Under the pieces are notes generated by a model. The model had not been told where the DNA came from and did no database searches. It was given only the letters and a program-made list of their open reading frames with translations. Shown in pieces: positions 54,338 through 62,882 of a DNA stretch of 64,000 bases; positions within the stretch are counted from its first letter, which is position 1, and each line of letters begins with the position of its first letter. Source of the DNA: Streptococcus sp. HF-1907 (GTDB taxonomy: Bacteria > Bacillota > Bacilli > Lactobacillales > Streptococcaceae). A program made the translations under genes and the position numbers. Location: the NCBI RefSeq assembly GCF_015594605.1, contig NZ_JADNQT010000009.1, positions 1 through 64,000 of the forward strand, in the 5' to 3' direction.

Positions 54338-54802
54338 TTCCTACCATAGGAGCGCATTTTCTGTTTGGATTTGAATTCTTCCTACGGTAGGAATGATGTT
54401 TTTAAGTTGGTTAAGTCCCTTCCTATGGTAGGAGTAATATTTTCAAGTTGGTTAAGTGCCTTCCTATGGTAGGAATGATGTTTTCAAGTTGATTAAGTGT
54501 CTTCCTACGGTAGGAGCAAGTCTTTCAAGGTAGTTCACCTCATTCCTATGGTGGGAGAATCATTTTAGAGTCAGTTCATTCCGTTCCTGCGGTAGGAGAG
54601 GAGCTTTCGAGTTGGTTCACCTCATTCCCACGGTGGGAAAAGATTTTAGAGCCAGCTCCCCTCATTCCCGTAGCGGGATGAGAGTTTTCAAGCCAGTCCA
54701 TCTCGTTCCCACCATGTGAGAGCAATTTCTAAGCCATCACAGCTTGTTCCCGTAATGGGAATAATATTATTGGTCTTGCACTCCTCATCGCACTTTGCGA
54801 CA
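54338..54802. repeat. intergenic array of 12 phased palindromes, 41-bp period (array A)
   Basis: Palindromes of the type TTCCTAYGGTAGGAA begin at 54338, 54379, 54420, 54461, 54502, 54543, 54584, 54625, 54665, 54706, 54747 and 54788: spacing 41 except one of 40. Arms change together: CCTA/TAGG, CCCA/TGGG (54625), CCCG/CGGG (54665), CGCA/TGCG (54788), with G-U pairs in several units and one mismatch at 54706. Spacers carry TTTTCAAGTTGGTTAAGTGC-like sequence that decays along the array. No ORF is seen in the 720-bp gap. Confidence 0.85.
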
Positions 54803-54896
54803 GCTGATTTCCTCTTTCTTCATGTACTCGGACAGTTGATTTTATCATATTACCCAGTTTTTCTTCTCAAAAATCCGGTCACCTACCAGCCAGAAG

Positions 54897-54905
54897 TGCT
54901 ATAAT
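54897..54905 (+). promoter_or_regulatory. extended -10 promoter of the AEC transporter gene
   Basis: TGC-TATAAT (hexamer 54900-54905); no good -35. Confidence 0.6.
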
Positions 54906-54945
54906 AGCGTTGAGTCCTTGTTAAATGGCTAAAAGGAGTTTGGTT

Positions 54946-55857
54946 TTGCTTAGTATTTTGTCGCGGGCTGTTGGTTTTCTTTTGATTATCTATTTGGGCT
55001 ATTTTCTTAAGCATCGGCAGGTTTTTAGGCGAGAAGATGGTGCTAAATTGTCGGTTATTCTCATGAACGTAACTTTGCCCTGCTCAATTTTATCGTCTGA
55101 GCACCAGCTGACCTTTACGTCCCAGCTTTTGATTCCCTTTTTTCTTGGAATGCTGGGGAATCTTCTTTTGGATGGGATTGGCTACTATTTTGAAAAGAGT
55201 CATAAGCCTGAAGCTAAGGCTATTGCCCTCATTCAAAGTTCTGGTTTTAACATTGGTACCTTTGTTCTGCCCTTTGTCATGGTCTTTTTCCCCAGTCGCT
55301 ACATCATGACAGTCCTGCTCTTTGATACCGGCAACTCGATTATGTGTATTCGGGGCAATTATCTCATGGCAGAGCGGATTATTGGCGGTCAGCAAAAAGA
55401 ATCACTTCTAGCGCTGGCTAAGAAGGTCTTTGCCTCTATCCCCCTTTGCACCTATCTCTTGGTGTTGGTTATTTCACTCCTCCACATCAGCATTCCACAG
55501 GGAATTTTGAACATCACTAGTATCGCTGGTAACGCTAATCCCTTCCTAGCCATGTTCATGATTGGGGTCATGGTTGATTTCCATATTGAAAAATCAGCTG
55601 CCGCTTCTTTGGTGAGACGATTGTTGCAACGCTTTGGCTTCATGGCGGTGCTGTCAGCCCTACTTTACCTCTTCTTGCCTGTCAACTTGGCCGCTAAACA
55701 AATGATGGTACTCTGCCTCTTTGCCCCTATCTCAACACTAGGTCCTGTCTATGCCATGCAACTAGGTTCCAAGAGTGCCGAACCTGCCAATCTCAACTCC
55801 CTCAGCATTTTTGTCAGCATCATCATCCTGACCATACTCTGCCTCTGCTTTATTTGA
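54946..55857 (+). CDS. AEC-family transporter (auxin efflux carrier-like)
   Basis: An integral membrane protein of about 303 residues with ten helices of the AEC fold; V-x-L-P-C-S-I-L and S-S-G-F-N-I-G-T-F match the family. Substrates of bacterial members are organic acids or amino acids such as malate; the present one is unknown. The TTG at 54946 has AAAAGGAG at ideal spacing. The upstream ATG at 54925 lies about 20 bases after the -10 and lacks a ribosome site. If that one is used the protein is seven residues longer. Confidence 0.8.
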   Translation: MLSILSRAVGFLLIIYLGYFLKHRQVFRREDGAKLSVILMNVTLPCSILSSEHQLTFTSQLLIPFFLGMLGNLLLDGIGYYFEKSHKPEAKAIALIQSSGFNIGTFVLPFVMVFFPSRYIMTVLLFDTGNSIMCIRGNYLMAERIIGGQQKESLLALAKKVFASIPLCTYLLVLVISLLHISIPQGILNITSIAGNANPFLAMFMIGVMVDFHIEKSAAASLVRRLLQRFGFMAVLSALLYLFLPVNLAAKQMMVLCLFAPISTLGPVYAMQLGSKSAEPANLNSLSIFVSIIILTILCLCFI

Positions 55858-55878
55858 TAAGACAGTTACCATAGAAAA

Positions 55879-55922
55879 AGATCTCCTTGAACTTTAAACA
55901 ATTCAAGGAGATTCTTTTTAGG
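55879..55922 (+). terminator. terminator after the AEC gene
   Basis: AAGATCTCCTTGAA / TTCAAGGAGATTCTT stem and T run. Confidence 0.85.
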
Positions 55923-56059
55923 TTTATTTTACATTGACAAGTGACTTTATCCTTTGGCTAAGTTTAAATATTTAATTTGTTCAACGGGTAACAGTACCCT
56001 TTGTGAAGAAAATTGCTTTCGCCTGCACTAGCTAAGAAAATATCTAAACATCAACAATC

Positions 56060-56692
56060 TTAAATCATTTTAGTACCATGAACAGCAGTGGCGCTGGTTT
56101 GGTCACAGAGTTCTTGGTAGTTGTCGGCTGTTACTCCGCCACCAATCATGATTTCGATGCGTTTATTAGCGTAGTCGATAAGGTCTTTGATGTGTTCAAC
56201 ATTGGCTGCGATAGGCTGGTCGTTTGCTGAACCGTGAAGGAGAATGCGAGCAAAGCCCAAGTCCACTAATTCATCTAGCGCAGCCTTTTGCTCCTCCAAA
56301 GGAATCTGGTCAAAAGCCATGTGAAAGACGAGGGGAAGTCCTTGAGTGGATGGGAGGAGTTGCTCGATGGCGTCTGTGTCGATGTGATTGTCTTCAGTGA
56401 GGGCGCCGAGGACAAGTGCGTCTGCTTCGAGCTCAATAGCCTTGAGAATATCCTCCTCCATTGCGCGAAGTTCAAGGTCGTTGTAGACGAAATTGCCACC
56501 GCGCGGGCGAATCATGACAGCAAGGCTGACGCCCTTTTCGTGAAGATAGGTGCTGGCCTCTTTGATGACGCCGTAGCTTGGCGTTGTGCCTCCGACAGTC
56601 AGGTTGTCGCAGAGTTCGACGCGTTTTATGGCTGCGCTGTCCACTTTGGGGAGGTCTGTCAGATTCTCAGCGCAAAATTCTTTAATAATCAT
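56060..56692 (-). CDS. cutC: CutC-family copper homeostasis protein
   Basis: A 210-residue TIM-barrel protein with the family blocks R-V-E-L-C-D-N-L-x-V-G-G-T-T-P-S-Y-G, M-I-R-P-R-G-G-x-F-V-Y and L-L-H-G-S. It was linked to copper tolerance in E. coli and enterococci, though the mechanism is uncertain. I chose the ATG at 56692 because GGAGCATCC-type spacing and the family N-terminus fit; a longer frame runs back into the serC promoter. Confidence 0.9.
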   Translation of the reverse strand: MIIKEFCAENLTDLPKVDSAAIKRVELCDNLTVGGTTPSYGVIKEASTYLHEKGVSLAVMIRPRGGNFVYNDLELRAMEEDILKAIELEADALVLGALTEDNHIDTDAIEQLLPSTQGLPLVFHMAFDQIPLEEQKAALDELVDLGFARILLHGSANDQPIAANVEHIKDLIDYANKRIEIMIGGGVTADNYQELCDQTSATAVHGTKMI

Positions 56693-56776
56693 GGATGCTC
56701 CTTTAACATAATGTTCGTTGTTTTTATTATAACATGAAATAGAAAAGAATTTTTTGCTAAAATAATTGAAAAAATC

Positions 56777-56806
56777 TTTACAAAATTCAGAAAATTGTGC
56801 TATAAT
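56777..56806 (+). promoter_or_regulatory. serC promoter with CodY-like box
   Basis: TTTACA (56777-56782), 18 bases, TATAAT (56801-56806) with TGC extension. AAAATTCAGAAAATT (56782-56796) matches 13 of 15 positions of the CodY motif in the spacer. Confidence 0.65.
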
Positions 56807-56834
56807 TTTAACCAATAACTTTGGAGGTGTCATT

Positions 56835-57926
56835 ATGACAATTTACAATTTCTCTGCAGGTCCTGCAGTATTGCCAAAACCAGTGCTTGAAAAAGCCCAA
56901 GCTGAACTCCTAGACTATCAAGGTTCCGGGATGAGTGTTTTGGAGATGTCGCACCGTTCCAAAGAATTCGATAAGATTATTAAAGATGCAGAGAGTCTTC
57001 TTCGTGAATTGATGGGGATTCCTGACAACTATCGTGTTCTCTTCTTGCAAGGCGGAGCGTCACTTCAATTTACCATGATTCCTTTGAACTTAGCCAAAGG
57101 TCGTAAGGCTTACTACCTGGTCGGCGGTTCATGGGGGAAAAAAGCTTACACTGAAGCTGTTAAACTCTCTAAAACCATTCCGTTTGAACCAATCTTATTA
57201 GCGTCAACTGAGGATACGGTTTACGACCATATTCCTGAATTTGATGCTAAGGACATTGACCCCGATGCGGCTTATGTTCACTTGACAACTAATAATACTA
57301 TCGAAGGAACATCAGTTTACAACCTTCCAGATACTAATGGTGTGCCAATCGTTGCGGATATGTCTTCAAATATCTTGGCAGTTCGCTACAATGTGGAAGA
57401 TTTCGGTATGATTTATGCTGGTGCGCAAAAGAATATCGGACCAGCTGGGGTCGTTGTTGCCATCATCCGTGAAGATTTGCTCAATGACGAACCTGCCTTG
57501 TCAGCAATGTTAGACTACCGTATTCAAGCAGATGCGGGTTCTCTTTACAATACACCACCAGCTTACTCAATCTACATTGCCAAAATGGTCTTTGAATGGG
57601 TCAAAGAAATGGGTGGCGTTGATGAAATGGAAAAAATCAACCGAGAAAAATCAGGTCTGCTTTACGATTTCATTGAACAATCAGACTTCTACACAAGCCC
57701 AGTTAAAAATCCTAAAGACCGTTCAGTTGCTAACGTGCCATTTGTAACACCAAGCAAGGAATTGGATGCTAAGTTCGTTGCAGAAGCAACACCACTTGGA
57801 TTCAAGAACATCAAAGGACACCGTTCAGTAGGTGGCATGCGTGCCAGTCTCTACAACGCCTTTCCACGCCAAGGTGTGCTGGACTTGATTGACTTCATGA
57901 AGAAATTTGAAGCGGAGAACAGCTAA
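56835..57926 (+). CDS. serC: phosphoserine aminotransferase
   Basis: A 363-residue class V aminotransferase converting 3-phosphohydroxypyruvate to phosphoserine. [14 protein letters not shown] and [11 protein letters not shown] (PLP lysine) identify it. I chose the ATG at 56835 with GGAGGTG upstream. It heads serC-ridA-gnat-serA; its stop overlaps the next ATG. Confidence 0.95.
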   Translation: MTIYNFSAGPAVLPKPVLEKAQAELLDYQGSGMSVLEMSHRSKEFDKIIKDAESLLRELMGIPDNYRVLFLQGGASLQFTMIPLNLAKGRKAYYLVGGSWGKKAYTEAVKLSKTIPFEPILLASTEDTVYDHIPEFDAKDIDPDAAYVHLTTNNTIEGTSVYNLPDTNGVPIVADMSSNILAVRYNVEDFGMIYAGAQKNIGPAGVVVAIIREDLLNDEPALSAMLDYRIQADAGSLYNTPPAYSIYIAKMVFEWVKEMGGVDEMEKINREKSGLLYDFIEQSDFYTSPVKNPKDRSVANVPFVTPSKELDAKFVAEATPLGFKNIKGHRSVGGMRASLYNAFPRQGVLDLIDFMKKFEAENS

Positions 57927-58321
57927 TGACTCTTAAAAGACAGAATATAGCTGGTGTCTCACCTTGGGAAGACTTCGTTGGTTATTCTCGAATGGTCAGA
58001 ATGGGGGATGTCCTTGAAGTTGCTGGCACAACGGCAATGAAAGACGGAAAACCTTATGCGGTTGGAGATGCCTACGAACAGACTCGTTATATTTTAGAGA
58101 CGATTTCAAGGCTTTTTCAAGAAGAAGGTATTCCTTTTGAAAATATCACTCGAACGCGGATGTTTGTGACGGATATTTCACGATGGGAAGAAATTGGTCG
58201 TGCTCATGGGGAGTTCTTTAGAGATATTAAGCCAGTAGCTACGATGGTGGAAGTTTCTTCTCTCATCGACAAAGACTTAATGGTTGAGATTGAAGTTACA
58301 GCTGTATTAGGGGATAAATAA
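57926..58321 (+). CDS. RidA-family protein
   Basis: A 131-residue YjgF/YER057c/UK114-type protein. It has the core G-D-V-L-E-V-A-G-T-T and T-R-T-R-M-F-V-T-D-I. RidA enzymes hydrolyse reactive enamines formed from serine and threonine, and location between serC and serA fits, though this branch may not have the classical activity. Confidence 0.85.
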   Translation: MTLKRQNIAGVSPWEDFVGYSRMVRMGDVLEVAGTTAMKDGKPYAVGDAYEQTRYILETISRLFQEEGIPFENITRTRMFVTDISRWEEIGRAHGEFFRDIKPVATMVEVSSLIDKDLMVEIEVTAVLGDK

Positions 58322-58875
58322 TGGACATTAGACAAGCATTTCCCAATGAAGTGGACGCCATCATGGCAGTGATTGAATCTGCCCGACAAACCTTAGCTCA
58401 GTCTGGCAGTAATCAGTGGCAGGGAGAGGATGGTTACCCCAATCAAGACACTATTTTTGACGATATCCTGCAAGGACAGGGCTATGTTGCTCTGATAGAA
58501 GGGCAAATTGTTGCCTATGCTGCTGTCATTGATGGGATTGACCCTGCTTATGAAAAGATTTTCGATGGAGCTTGGAAACATGACAATCATCGCTATATTG
58601 TCTTTCATCGTATTGCTGTCCTCAGTGATATCCAAGGTCAAAAGGTCGCCCAGACTTTCTTGCAAGGTTTGATTGAGGGGACTGACGGTCATGATTTTCG
58701 TTGCGATACCCATGAGAAGAATTTAGCCATGCAGCATATTCTTGAAAAATTGGGTTATGTTTATTGTGGTAAGGTCCCTATTGACGGTGAGCGTTTGGCT
58801 TACCAAAAAATTAAAACCAAGTCAGAAAAAGCTCGTTACCAAGAAGTGGACGAGGCTGATTACCACGGTTTCTAA
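58321..58875 (+). CDS. GNAT-family N-acetyltransferase
   Basis: A 184-residue acetyltransferase-like protein. The GNAT core is visible as G-Y-V-A-L-I-E-G-Q-I-V-A-Y-A and H-R-I-A-V-L-S-D-I-Q-G-Q-K-V-A-Q-T-F, followed by M-Q-H-I-L-E-K-L-G-Y. The acceptor substrate is unknown. It is inside the serine operon; its ATG shares a base with the ridA stop. Confidence 0.85.
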   Translation: MDIRQAFPNEVDAIMAVIESARQTLAQSGSNQWQGEDGYPNQDTIFDDILQGQGYVALIEGQIVAYAAVIDGIDPAYEKIFDGAWKHDNHRYIVFHRIAVLSDIQGQKVAQTFLQGLIEGTDGHDFRCDTHEKNLAMQHILEKLGYVYCGKVPIDGERLAYQKIKTKSEKARYQEVDEADYHGF

Positions 58876-58907
58876 TGAGTTTGAATATAAAATAAAAGAA
58901 GAAAAGG

Positions 58908-58931
58908 AAGGCTAGTTGATGCTAGCCTTTG
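58908..58931 (+). terminator. hairpin between the GNAT gene and serA
   Basis: AAGGCTAG-TTGATG-CTAGCCTT with only three T after it; possibly a weak terminator or processing site inside the operon. Confidence 0.5.
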
Positions 58932-58941
58932 TGTGAATCAG

Positions 58942-60117
58942 ATGGTATATAGTGTAAAAACATTTAATAATATTAATCAGATTGGTTTGAAGGAATTGGG
59001 CAACCAGTTCCAAATTGATGGTGACAAGGCTGATAACCCAGATGCCTACATCATTCGCAGTCAAAACCTGCATGGTGTGGACTTCCCATCAAATTTGAAG
59101 GCTATTGCACGTGCGGGTGCTGGAACGAATAATATTCCTATTGATGACGCGACTGCGGCAGGTATCGTTGTTTTCAACACGCCTGGTGCCAATGCTAACG
59201 CAGTTAAGGAAGCAGTTGTAGCTTCTATTCTCCTATCAGCGCGTGATTATATTGCGGCTAACGCTTGGGTCAACACACTTTCAGGCGACGATGTCCCTAA
59301 GCAGGTTGAAGCTGGTAAGAAACAATTTGCGGGTACTGAAATCCGCGGTAAAAAATTGGGTGTCATCGGACTTGGTGCCATCGGTTCACGCATTGCCAAC
59401 GATGCGCGTCGCTTGGGCATGACTGTCTTTGGTTACGACCCTTACGTGTCTATCGAAGCAGCTTGGAACATTTCTCACCACGTTCGTCGTGTTAAGGACA
59501 TCAAGGAAATCTTTGCCAACTGTGACTACATCACTATCCACGTCCCTTTGACGCCTGACACCAAGCATACCTTCAACAAAGAAGCTTTTAACCTCATGCA
59601 AAAAGGGACTACTGTTATCAACTTTGCCCGTGCGGAGTTGGTAGACAATGCTGCGCTCTTTGATGCTATCGAGGCTGGTGTGGTTAAACGCTACATCACA
59701 GACTTTGGTTCAGAAGAACTGCTCAACAAAGATAAGGTCACTGTTTTCCCACACGTGGGTGGCTCAACAGAAGAAGCGGAGCTTAACTGTGCTATCATGG
59801 CTGGACAAGAAATCCGCCAATTTATTGAAACAGGTGAAATCACCAACTCTGTCAACTTCCCTAACGTTCATCAGGTTCAAACAGCACCTTACCGTATCAC
59901 TTTGATTAACAAAAATGTGCCAAATATTGTGGCTAATATCTCAACAGCCGTGTCAAACCTTGGTATCAATATTGACAACATCATCAACCGTTCAAAAGGC
60001 GATTATGCTTATACCCTTATTGATTTGGATGAAGAAGATAAATCTAAAATTGATATCTTGGTTGCTGAATTTGAAGCTAGCGACAATATCGTGCGCGTGC
60101 GTTTGATTGCTAAATAG
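58942..60117 (+). CDS. serA: D-3-phosphoglycerate dehydrogenase
   Basis: A 391-residue NAD-dependent dehydrogenase, first step of serine synthesis. The Rossmann motif G-V-I-G-L-G-A-I-G-S, catalytic F-A-R-A-E-L and H-V-G-G-S-T-E-E-A-E, and a C-terminal ACT domain (about 318-391) for feedback are all present. I chose the ATG at 58942; GTG at 58933 is an alternative. The only good ribosome site (AAGGAAGG) is separated by a hairpin at 58908-58929. Confidence 0.93.
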   Translation: MVYSVKTFNNINQIGLKELGNQFQIDGDKADNPDAYIIRSQNLHGVDFPSNLKAIARAGAGTNNIPIDDATAAGIVVFNTPGANANAVKEAVVASILLSARDYIAANAWVNTLSGDDVPKQVEAGKKQFAGTEIRGKKLGVIGLGAIGSRIANDARRLGMTVFGYDPYVSIEAAWNISHHVRRVKDIKEIFANCDYITIHVPLTPDTKHTFNKEAFNLMQKGTTVINFARAELVDNAALFDAIEAGVVKRYITDFGSEELLNKDKVTVFPHVGGSTEEAELNCAIMAGQEIRQFIETGEITNSVNFPNVHQVQTAPYRITLINKNVPNIVANISTAVSNLGINIDNIINRSKGDYAYTLIDLDEEDKSKIDILVAEFEASDNIVRVRLIAK

Positions 60118-60156
60118 AAAAAAGAAGCCGTGAATTGCATTTCATGGCTTTTTAGG
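60118..60156 (+). terminator. serA terminator
   Basis: AAAGAAGCCGTGAA / TTTCATGGCTTTTT hairpin. Confidence 0.8.
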
Positions 60157-60169
60157 TTATGCTTGAAGT

Positions 60170-60646
60170 ATGTTATACCAAGATTTATACGACTCTCCCT
60201 TGGGAGCTATACGGATTTTAGCAAATGAGCAGGGCGTTTGTGGCTTGTATTTTGTGGGACAGAAGTATGACTGCCGAGGCTTTGAAGTCATGGCTGTCGC
60301 TAACCAATCAACAAGTCATACCAAGCTTGCTTGTGACTGGCTGGAGGCTTATTTTGCTGGCGCAGCTCTGCCTGAGGTGACACTTGCCTTGACGGGAACT
60401 GACTTCCAAATGAAGGTCTGGCGAGCTTTGCAGGACATTCCTAGCGGTCAGACAGTTACCTACGGTCAGCTTGCCAAGCTCTTAGACTGCAAGTCAGCGC
60501 AAGCTATTGGCGGAGCCATTGGAAAAAATCCTGTATCGCTGATAGTGCCCTGTCATCGGGTGCTGGGGGCAGATGGGGGTCTGACGGGCTATGCAGGTGG
60601 TGTAGAGCGTAAGGCTTGGTTGCTGAAACATGAAGAGAGGGGCTAA
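60170..60646 (+). CDS. ogt: methylated-DNA-[protein]-cysteine S-methyltransferase
   Basis: A 158-residue DNA repair protein that removes O6-methylguanine adducts onto its own cysteine. The active-site motif I-V-P-C-H-R-V-L and the helix-turn-helix region V-T-Y-G-Q-L-A-K-L are present. It starts shortly after the serA terminator and is followed one base later by the ArsC/Spx-like gene. Confidence 0.93.
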   Translation: MLYQDLYDSPLGAIRILANEQGVCGLYFVGQKYDCRGFEVMAVANQSTSHTKLACDWLEAYFAGAALPEVTLALTGTDFQMKVWRALQDIPSGQTVTYGQLAKLLDCKSAQAIGGAIGKNPVSLIVPCHRVLGADGGLTGYAGGVERKAWLLKHEERG

Positions 60647-60647
60647 T

Positions 60648-61001
60648 ATGTATACTTTTTACCAATATCCAAAATGCACGACTTGTCGTAGAGCTAAGGC
60701 GGAGCTTGAAAGTCTGGGGGTAGATTTTACCAGCATTGATATAAAGGAGAATCCACCTAAGGCGGAACTGATTTTGGAGTGGATGGAGACGTCTGACTAT
60801 AGCATCAAAAATTTCTTTAATACGAGTGGCCAATCCTACCGTGCTTTGGGTCTCAAGGACAAGATGGTCCAGCTGTCTGCACAAGAAGCGGCTGATTTGT
60901 TGGCTAGTGATGGTATGTTGATTAAGCGTCCGATTTTGCTTAAGGATGGTAAGCTTTTACAGGTAGGTTATCGGAAGGTTTATGTAGAATTAGGCTTATA
61001 A
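60648..61001 (+). CDS. ArsC/Spx-family thioredoxin-fold protein
   Basis: A 117-residue protein with CxxC at residues 10-13 (P-K-C-T-T-C-R-R-A) and R-P-I-L near the C-terminus. It resembles the YusI/ArsC-like branch of the Spx family rather than SpxA, since the arginine-rich contact region for RNA polymerase is not obvious. Possible arsenate reductase-like or redox role. I chose the ATG at 60648 with GAGAGGGG upstream. Confidence 0.82.
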   Translation: MYTFYQYPKCTTCRRAKAELESLGVDFTSIDIKENPPKAELILEWMETSDYSIKNFFNTSGQSYRALGLKDKMVQLSAQEAADLLASDGMLIKRPILLKDGKLLQVGYRKVYVELGL

Positions 61002-61035
61002 AAAACGGGTTCGTCTTGCGACGAGCTCGTTTTAC
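61000..61035 (+). terminator. terminator after the ArsC/Spx-like gene
   Basis: AAAACGGGTTCGTC / GACGAGCTCGTTTT hairpin and T run. Confidence 0.8.
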
Positions 61036-61045
61036 TTTCTTGATT

Positions 61046-61143
61046 ATTTTCGTTTATCAAAAATATTATAAACATACTCTATAATTGCGAGTATAGCAAA
61101 ACCGATAAAGCATATATTAAGACAATAAAAAACATGAGTAAAT
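61046..61143 (-). pseudogene. possible tail of a small membrane protein next to IS30
   Basis: On the minus strand, about 30 open codons (F-T-H-V-F-Y-C...I-G-F-A-I-L-A-I-I-E-Y-V-Y, ending K-R-K) form one hydrophobic helix and stop at 61046. No start or ribosome site is seen, and the IS30 copy lies directly upstream. It may be the remnant of a gene cut by the insertion. Confidence 0.25.
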
Positions 61144-61170
61144 TATCTTTTTTTCTTGTCTTTTTTAAGT

Positions 61171-62227
61171 GATAAATTGCAAGAATAAGTGCAACATTTA
61201 CTCGAACTCATCCTCTAGAGCTTCACTAGCAGTTCTGTAAGCTAAACATTTTCGTGGTCGGTGATTGATATCATATAAAGCCTTGTTCAAAGCCTCATCA
61301 GAGATAGCGGCTAAATCTGTTTTCTTTGGGAAATATTCTCTTAGTAAGCTATTTGCGTTTTCATTGCTTCCTCTCTGCCAGGATGAATAGGCGTCCGCAA
61401 AGAAAAAGGAAATTCCTAAATTCTCTACCAAAGGATAGCAGGCAAACTCTTTTCCCCTGTCTGAAGTGAAGGTTTTAAGAGCCTCTTTTGGAAATAGCTT
61501 ACAAAGTTGTTCGATAGCTGAAAACATGGATTTGGCTGTTCTGTCTGGTATCTTGAAAGCTAAGTAAAAGCGCGTTTTTCGCTCTAGGAAGGTCGCTAAA
61601 CAGCCCTTGCTTTTGCTTCTGGAAGACACCACAGTATCGAGCTCCCAGTGACCAAAGGTCTCACGATTCCTGACCTCTTTAGGATGTTTGGCAATCGACA
61701 TACCAATCCTAAATCTTCCACGTGTTTCTTTGGGTTGTCGAGCTTTCCCTTTACGACGAAGGACGCTTAAATCCAGATCAATCAAACCAGCATAGAACCA
61801 GTTATAGATAGTTTTGAAAGCTACCATTGGCTTTTGTTCAAGCTGATAGCGGCCACAAATCTGTTCAGGCGATCAGGAGGATTTTAAAACGTCCTCAATT
61901 TCCTTTTTCAACTTTGATGTCAAACGAGACTTCCGACCTTTTTGCTTAGCCCTGTGGTCGTACTGTTCCTGTGCTAAGGCTGCGGAATAATCATTTTGGC
62001 ATCGTCTTAACTCTCTTGAAATAGTAGACTTATGGGCGCCAAGTTTATTTGCAATTTGGCAGGGTTTCAAACCTAATTCTAAGTAGGTTTCTATCTTTAT
62101 TCGGTCGGTTATGGTAAGATGGGAGTAGCTCATAGTTTTTCCTCGGGTTCTGTTTGTGTGGTTACTTACAGTTTACACCAATGAAACGCTATGAGTTTTT
62201 TTGTTGCACTATATTTTACAATTTATC
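61171..62227 (-). mobile_element. IS30-family insertion sequence, defective
   Basis: A 1057-bp element with imperfect terminal inverted repeats GATAAATTG...AGTGCAAC (left, 61171-61193; right, complement at 62205-62227). AAGT flanks both ends (61167-61170, 62228-62231) and may be the target duplication. The transposase reading frame contains one nonsense codon. Confidence 0.8.
61198..62133 (-). pseudogene. IS30-family transposase with one in-frame TGA
   Basis: The N-terminal helix-turn-helix part (62133-61873) with L-G-A-H-K-S-T-I-S-R-E-L-R and the DDE part (H-W-E-L-D-T-V-V, T-S-D-R-G-K-E-F and N-E-N-A-N-S-L-L-R-E-Y) share one frame. TGA at 61875-61873 replaces a codon that is tryptophan in the family motif x-W-S-P-E-Q-I. 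A single G-to-A change explains the break. Confidence 0.9.
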
Positions 62228-62267
62228 AAGTATAATAAAGGTGTTATCTTAATCAAGGGAGTCGGCT

Positions 62268-62867
62268 ATGTACCATTTTATTGCTATTGCAGGAACTAAC
62301 TCTTTTCCATCTACCAATCGTCAACTAATTAACTATATTTCCAATCATTTTCATCAAAGAGCGCAGATTGATGTTTTTGACCTCAGTCAGATTGAACCTT
62401 TTTGTAAGGATGACTTAGCAACTTTACCTGATGATGTTGAGGCTCTGCAGAAGCTTATTTTAGAGTCAGATGGCGTCATTATTGCTACGCCAGAATATGA
62501 TCATGCTGCGCCAGCTGTTTTGTTGAATGCCTTAGAATGGCTATCTATTGGCGCGAAACCTTTAGTAGATAAGCCAGTACTGGTGACGGGGGCATCGTAT
62601 GGTACATTGGGAACTTCCCGTGCCCAATCTCAATTGAGACAAGTTTTAAATGCTCCAGAATTGATGGCTGCTATCATGCCTAGTTCAGAATTTTATTTAT
62701 CACATTCATTGGATGCTTTTGATGACAAAGGAAATCTAAAATCAGCAGAAGTAGTTGAACGCCTAGAGGCTTTATTTAATGATTTCTTGACTTATGTGAC
62801 GGTTCAGTCGACATTGACATCTCAACGTCGTTATAAAATTTTAGAAGCAAACGCCACAAAGTGGTGA
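62268..62867 (+). CDS. NAD(P)H-dependent FMN reductase, copy 1
   Basis: A 199-residue flavodoxin-like reductase. The FMN phosphate loop is I-A-G-T-N-S-F-P-S-T-N-R; the second flavin motif is T-P-E-Y-D-H-A-A-P-A-V-L-L-N-A-L-E-W-L and G-A-S-Y-G-T-L-G follows. The partner and physiological acceptor are unknown. The gene lies just downstream of the IS30 copy; AAGGGAG precedes the ATG. It is a paralogue of the next gene. Confidence 0.85.
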   Translation: MYHFIAIAGTNSFPSTNRQLINYISNHFHQRAQIDVFDLSQIEPFCKDDLATLPDDVEALQKLILESDGVIIATPEYDHAAPAVLLNALEWLSIGAKPLVDKPVLVTGASYGTLGTSRAQSQLRQVLNAPELMAAIMPSSEFYLSHSLDAFDDKGNLKSAEVVERLEALFNDFLTYVTVQSTLTSQRRYKILEANATKW

Positions 62868-62882
62868 TTAGGGAGGTTTTGT

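Noticed and set aside
54338-54802. CRISPR array
   Set aside because: Period is regular, but there is no fixed direct repeat with unique spacers. The conserved part is a short palindrome with varying arms, the spacers resemble each other, and no cas genes are near.
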